A stretch of 8,687 nucleotides of DNA, from assembly GCA_958446835.1 (NCBI GenBank), contig CAUCXT010000069.1:1-8687 (forward strand), read 5' to 3'. The stretch's first letter is position 1. Each line of letters begins with the position of its first letter. Shown piece by piece: positions 5,301-8,687 of the stretch. The position numbers were made by a program, and so were the translations under genes. This DNA comes from an uncultured Eubacterium sp. GTDB lineage: Bacteria > Bacillota > Clostridia > Lachnospirales > Lachnospiraceae. The notes beneath the pieces are model-generated. The model saw only the letters and a program-made list of their open reading frames with translations. It was not told the origin of the DNA and made no database searches.

Positions 5301-7254
5301 GAATAAAAAAGAAGAGCTGGTTTACTTAATAGCTTTTATATGCACCATTGTGGTTTCAATGGTGCTGTTTGTATATTGGGGAAATGGTAAGAGAGTTACT
5401 TTCTGTGATGAGATATACACGTACAATATAGTAAACTCGGATGGTCTTACACCTTATGAGATAAATAAGTGGATGAGCGGAGACGATTTTAAAAATGCGC
5501 TCACCCATGGCGAGGATGATTATTACGAAAAAATGATAGATAATATCAAGATGGATAAGGTTCATCCCCCGCTTTACTACGTTCTTGTGTATATAACATC
5601 AAAGCTTGCCGGAGGCACACTCTCAGTCTGGACAGCATTATTTGTAAACCTTTTGGCATATTTAGGGACAGGGTGCATTGTATTTTTTATCTTTAAAAAG
5701 CTGTTTCACAGCCCTGTATTATCGTCGCTTGGAACGATAGGAGTGCTGATGACCCAGTGCATGTTGTCGGCAGGAATGCTTGCAAGGATGTATATGGTAT
5801 ATACATTTTTTACGGCACTGTTTGTCTATGCCAACATGCTGGCTGCGGATAAGAAAACGGTGGTTGTATGCAGCAAGGCTGGAATATTGGCGGAAATCGG
5901 AAAATATTTAGTGTTATGTGCTTCGGTAGTCGGTGGATTTCTTACACAGTATTATTTTGTATTCTTTGTCGCCGCATTTTTTGTATTCGAAATAATATAT
6001 GATATCAAGGAAAAGCGTTTCCGGGATATATTGAAGTATGCTGTGACTTTGGCAGTGGCTGCAGTCTTTATAAACAAACTGTGGGATTATTGGTATGTGG
6101 CAATTACGTCCAATGCCCATTCAGCGGGAGTTATTGGCAATGCCAAAGAAATTTTTGCGCATCTTGGAAGTATTTATTATGGTTATAAGCTGGTAATAAT
6201 GTATGTATTCCAAAAAGCTTATAAGGCTTTTCTTATATTGTTTCCGGTTATTGCAGCTGTGTTCTATGGTGTTGCCAGAGGCGTGGAGAACTCATATATA
6301 AGGTCGGTTGTGACAAGAATTGCTGGTGCAGCTCTCATGTATGCGTTTGTGGTAAATGTCCTCACACCGGAGGCTTTATCTTCAACAAGATATTATTATG
6401 CGGACATGCTGCTTATTTTGTTGGCATATATAATATGCGTATTCGCCATTTTTGATAAAATAATAAAAAAAGGCGGTAAGGTTAAGCAGCTATACATGGC
6501 GGCAGTTGGGATTTGCGTAATTGTATTAAATGTAGTTCTTCTGATAAGCGGATTCGGAGTTGATTACTATCCTGATACAGAGGAATATGATTCTACAACA
6601 GACATTCTTGAGAGTTATAGCGATATTCCGTGGATAATCGGCTGGGAACCGGGCTGGATGATAGATACGGCAATGTTTGATTATACCATTCCGAACAGAA
6701 TTATCCCAATGAATATCAATGCGCAGGTTGAGGCAGGCACATTTGATGGTGTGGATGAGTTTATTCTGGCTCAGTGCAATGCCGAGGATTCAGAGCAGGT
6801 AACTCAGAAAAATCTCTACAATTATATCATGGACACCGGAAAAAATGTGGAGGCGGAGAAGATTGCTTCAAGAGGTTATGTAAGTTTCTATTATTGCCGG
6901 GCAACTGTGGATGACGGAAAAAATAAAGAGACAGTGGATAACTTTATTGAGCAGAACAGAGATATATTGTGGCTTGTTATAGACAATGATGGCTGGTATG
7001 ACGCAGAAAAGATATTTCCGGATGGGGAACCTGAGAAGCTTATATTCATAGATAGAGACACACAACATGATACTACAGGGGCATACAGTGAATGTGGCAG
7101 AGCTGCCATTCTTATGTCGGTGTACGGCGATGATGTGAAGGACGTAGGATTGTATTACCTGATTGGTTCAACAGGAAGGTTTTTTCAGGGAACTTATGTC
7201 GGCACAGCAGATGATGGTGCTGTTGTCATATATCAATGTGATGTTGTTGAGTAG
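5284..7254 (+). CDS. Membrane glycosyltransferase, GT-C / family 39 (PMT-like)
   Basis: This 656-residue integral membrane protein resembles family 39 (PMT/ArnT-like) GT-C glycosyltransferases, which move a sugar from a polyprenyl-phosphate donor to an acceptor outside the membrane. The first membrane span is about 12-32. The first outer loop carries FCDEIYTYN, with the Asp-Glu pair (42-43) placed like the catalytic acid of the superfamily. HPPLYY (94-99) and, further on, LARMYMVYTFF match GT-39 landmarks. Many hydrophobic spans follow, the last near 402-424. The final 230 or so residues are hydrophilic and acidic, probably outside the cell, and I recognise no domain in them. The first 17 bases overlap rsmI. 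Lysine codons are split about evenly between AAA and AAG, unlike the strong AAG preference in ricT, so the gene may be a later addition or weakly expressed. Donor and acceptor are unknown. Confidence 0.78.
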   Translation: MHCLIKNKKEELVYLIAFICTIVVSMVLFVYWGNGKRVTFCDEIYTYNIVNSDGLTPYEINKWMSGDDFKNALTHGEDDYYEKMIDNIKMDKVHPPLYYVLVYITSKLAGGTLSVWTALFVNLLAYLGTGCIVFFIFKKLFHSPVLSSLGTIGVLMTQCMLSAGMLARMYMVYTFFTALFVYANMLAADKKTVVVCSKAGILAEIGKYLVLCASVVGGFLTQYYFVFFVAAFFVFEIIYDIKEKRFRDILKYAVTLAVAAVFINKLWDYWYVAITSNAHSAGVIGNAKEIFAHLGSIYYGYKLVIMYVFQKAYKAFLILFPVIAAVFYGVARGVENSYIRSVVTRIAGAALMYAFVVNVLTPEALSSTRYYYADMLLILLAYIICVFAIFDKIIKKGGKVKQLYMAAVGICVIVLNVVLLISGFGVDYYPDTEEYDSTTDILESYSDIPWIIGWEPGWMIDTAMFDYTIPNRIIPMNINAQVEAGTFDGVDEFILAQCNAEDSEQVTQKNLYNYIMDTGKNVEAEKIASRGYVSFYYCRATVDDGKNKETVDNFIEQNRDILWLVIDNDGWYDAEKIFPDGEPEKLIFIDRDTQHDTTGAYSECGRAAILMSVYGDDVKDVGLYYLIGSTGRFFQGTYVGTADDGAVVIYQCDVVE

Positions 7255-7284
7255 GGCTTGAATTAAGGCTCTTTGTCAATAGTT

Positions 7285-7317
7285 GGGGTGGTATCCTTCG
7301 GATACCGCCCCATTTTT
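7285..7317 (+). terminator. Intrinsic terminator ending the plus-strand operon
   Basis: A 12-bp stem (7285-7296 with 7300-7311, one G-T pair) closes a three-base TTC loop and is followed by ATTTTT (7312-7317). It lies 30 bases after the glycosyltransferase stop. On the minus strand the same stem is followed by AACTATTG rather than a T run, so it should terminate mainly plus-strand transcripts. The threonine-aldolase gene runs towards it from the other side. Confidence 0.9.
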
Positions 7318-7336
7318 GTGTAGAACCGTGTATAAA

Positions 7337-8368
7337 TTATAGGTTGTCAATATCCTTGATGAGGCTGTCGACCTCCTCCTTGGTGGTTGCCCAGCTTGTG
7401 CAGAAGCGCACAACGGTTCCGTTTTCGGCGTGACCCTGAAGCTCAAAAATGTACTTATTTGAAAGCTTTTCCTTCTGTTCATCGTTTAATATGACGAACT
7501 GCTGGTTGGTGCAGCTGTCAACCCACATCGGAATATTCTTGTCGGCAAAAGCCTTTTTAATCTGCATTGCGAGCTCATCGGCGCGCTTAGTTATTGCAAA
7601 GTATTCTCCGTTTTCAAGAAGGGCTGCAAACTGAAGTCCGAGAAGCCAGCCCTTTGCGAGAACGGCACCGTTCTGCTTCATATAAGCCTTGAAACGGCGC
7701 TTTAATGCTGTGGCTGTGATAACTACCGCTTCGCCGAACATGGCGCCGCATTTGGTTCCTCCGATGTAGAATACATCAGTGAGCTCAGCAAAATCCTTGA
7801 GGGTAATGTCATTTTTTTCAGAACCAAGTCCATAGCCCATTCTTGCACCGTCAACAAAAAGGTACATTCCGTATTTTTCACAGACATCATGTATAGCTGC
7901 CAATTCCTGAAGAGAATATAAGGTTCCCTGTTCTGTCGGAAATGAGATATATACCATCTTAGGCTCAGTGAGATATTCCGGCTCATCTGCCTCATAATAG
8001 GCAGCAGCACAAGCCTCTATCTGTGCGGCGGTAATTTTGCCGTCGGTGTTAGGAAGCTCAAGAATCTTGTGACCTGTGTTCTCAATGGAGGCAGCCTCAT
8101 GGCAGTTGATATGCCCTGTATCGGCGGCAATAACGCTCTGCACAGGATTTAGTGCCGCGTCAATAACAATAAAATTCGCCTGTGTGGCACCCGGAAAGAA
8201 TCTAACCTCCGCATCCGGACGGTCGAGAAGGTTTCTTATGATGAATGAGGCCTTATCGCACCACTCATCTTCACCATAACCACCATAGCTTGTACCATTG
8301 GTGTCGGCAAGCGCCTTAAGTATCGCCGGATGTGCACCGTGGTTGTAATCATTATTGAATCGAATCAT
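7337..8368 (-). CDS. Threonine aldolase family PLP enzyme (beta-eliminating lyase type)
   Basis: This 343-residue fold-type I PLP enzyme belongs to the threonine aldolase/beta-eliminating lyase family (PF01212). Members cleave L-threonine or L-allo-threonine to glycine and acetaldehyde in the cytoplasm. Visible features are NNDYNHGAHP at the start, YGEDEWC (31-37), PGATQAN (59-65), the PLP-contacting HINCHEAA (86-93), the cofactor Asp in FVDGARMG (D173) and the PLP lysine K206 in GGTKCGAMFGE. The lysine context GGTKCG differs from the SxSKGLGAP of E. coli LtaE, placing this protein in the other branch of the family. Phenylserine aldolase or a related beta-hydroxy amino acid lyase is therefore possible. 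ATG 8368 has AAAGGAGA (8375-8382) six bases upstream, overlapping the stop region of the MraY-like gene 14 bases away. The two are likely one operon. Length is normal and the gene is complete. Confidence 0.88.
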   Translation of the reverse strand: MIRFNNDYNHGAHPAILKALADTNGTSYGGYGEDEWCDKASFIIRNLLDRPDAEVRFFPGATQANFIVIDAALNPVQSVIAADTGHINCHEAASIENTGHKILELPNTDGKITAAQIEACAAAYYEADEPEYLTEPKMVYISFPTEQGTLYSLQELAAIHDVCEKYGMYLFVDGARMGYGLGSEKNDITLKDFAELTDVFYIGGTKCGAMFGEAVVITATALKRRFKAYMKQNGAVLAKGWLLGLQFAALLENGEYFAITKRADELAMQIKKAFADKNIPMWVDSCTNQQFVILNDEQKEKLSNKYIFELQGHAENGTVVRFCTSWATTKEEVDSLIKDIDNL

Positions 8369-8382
8369 GTGAAGTCTCCTTT

Positions 8383-8687
8383 CTATGCGAACAGTAACGC
8401 CAGTGACACAATGAGCTGTAATATCGCGAAGCGGAATACAACCTGCGTGTCCGACCAGTTCTTATTTTTGCGCGCGTGGTCATGTAACGGTGTGCGTGTG
8501 TTTGCCAGTATCTTTATCTTTAAGAAACGAAGCAGGAATACCTTTACAAGCCCAAGTCCGCCGTCAAGGATAATCACTATGGCAGCAGGGATGTAGAGCA
8601 ATGGACTTCCTGTTTTGAGTGCGCATATTGCGATAAAGAATCCGATTGCGCGGGAGCCGGCGTCACCCATGAGAAGTCTGCTAGGTG
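8383..8687 (-). CDS. MraY/WecA-type prenyl-phosphate glycosyl-1-phosphate transferase, C-terminal part (5' truncated by window)
   Basis: The visible 100 or so residues are the C-terminus of a polytopic membrane enzyme of the MraY/WecA family. These attach a phospho-sugar from a UDP-linked donor to undecaprenyl phosphate at the inner face of the membrane. The frame is open to the window edge and reads PSRLLMGDAGSRAIG, matching the MGDxGSxAxG active-site segment with its key Asp (8662-8664). Two hydrophobic spans follow. The stretch TPLHDHARKNKNWSDTQVVFRF corresponds to the MraY TPxHHHFExKGWxExxVxxRF signature, so the overall similarity favours MraY over WecA. The middle His of HHH is Asp here (HDH, 8476-8484), and the FELKG part is changed to ARKNKN. 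It may be a divergent MraY or a paralogue with another substrate. The neighbour is a threonine aldolase rather than a cell-wall (dcw) gene. The stop is TAG at 8383-8385. Confidence 0.82.
   Translation of the reverse strand, partial: PSRLLMGDAGSRAIGFFIAICALKTGSPLLYIPAAIVIILDGGLGLVKVFLLRFLKIKILANTRTPLHDHARKNKNWSDTQVVFRFAILQLIVSLALLFA

Noticed and set aside
7285..7317. Bidirectional terminator serving the aldolase gene too
   Set aside because: Read on the minus strand the stem is followed by AACTATTG with no T run, so only plus-strand termination is supported.
7337..8687. Plus-strand open frames opposite the aldolase and MraY-like genes (for example 7449-7634, 8076-8279 and 8330-8596)
   Set aside because: The minus-strand proteins carry clear family motifs across these stretches, so the plus-strand frames are by-products of their codon use.

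Overview
The window looks like a chromosomal segment from a Gram-positive Clostridia bacterium, most likely a member of the Lachnospiraceae. I base this on the protein sequences (a DUF327/YaaR protein, a Cys-rich RicT, a zinc-module DnaX-type delta' subunit and an unusual MraY-like enzyme), on strong AGGAGG-type ribosome binding sites, and on moderately low G+C. The species cannot be named from sequence reading alone. No rRNA, tRNA, insertion sequence, CRISPR array or phage gene was seen.

Layout. Plus strand, 1-1121: the 3' end of an Orn/Lys/Arg decarboxylase-family gene, followed by a divergent guanylate-kinase-like P-loop kinase. About 160 bases without a convincing gene follow; they hold a possible promoter and a 14-bp perfect palindrome. 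Plus strand, 1282-7254: a tightly packed run of yaaR, holB (DNA polymerase III delta'), ricT/yaaT, trmN6/yabB, rsmI/yabC and a large multi-membrane-span glycosyltransferase of the GT-C/family 39 type. The last four genes overlap one another by 11, 8 and 17 bases, which suggests translational coupling. The run ends at a strong intrinsic terminator at 7285-7317. Minus strand, 8687-7337: the C-terminal end of an MraY/WecA-type prenyl-phosphate sugar-phosphate transferase, then a threonine-aldolase-family PLP enzyme. These converge on the plus-strand operon.

How the genes fit together. The order decarboxylase - nucleotide-kinase-like - yaaR - holB - yaaT - yabB - yabC closely follows the Bacillus subtilis region yaaO-tmk-yaaQ-yaaR-holB-yaaT-yabA-yabB-yazA-yabC. 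Here yaaQ (darA), yabA and yazA are missing, and a guanylate-kinase-like protein sits where tmk would be. The core therefore couples replication (clamp loader delta'), RNA processing control (RicT) and translation-machinery methylation (TrmN6 on tRNA, RsmI on 16S rRNA). A surface-glycan type membrane enzyme has been appended to the end of it.

No clearly new defence or mobile system is visible. The items most worth checking are the divergent kinase in the tmk position, the membrane glycosyltransferase with a roughly 230-residue C-terminal portion I cannot assign, and the MraY-like protein with an HDH in place of the HHH motif.
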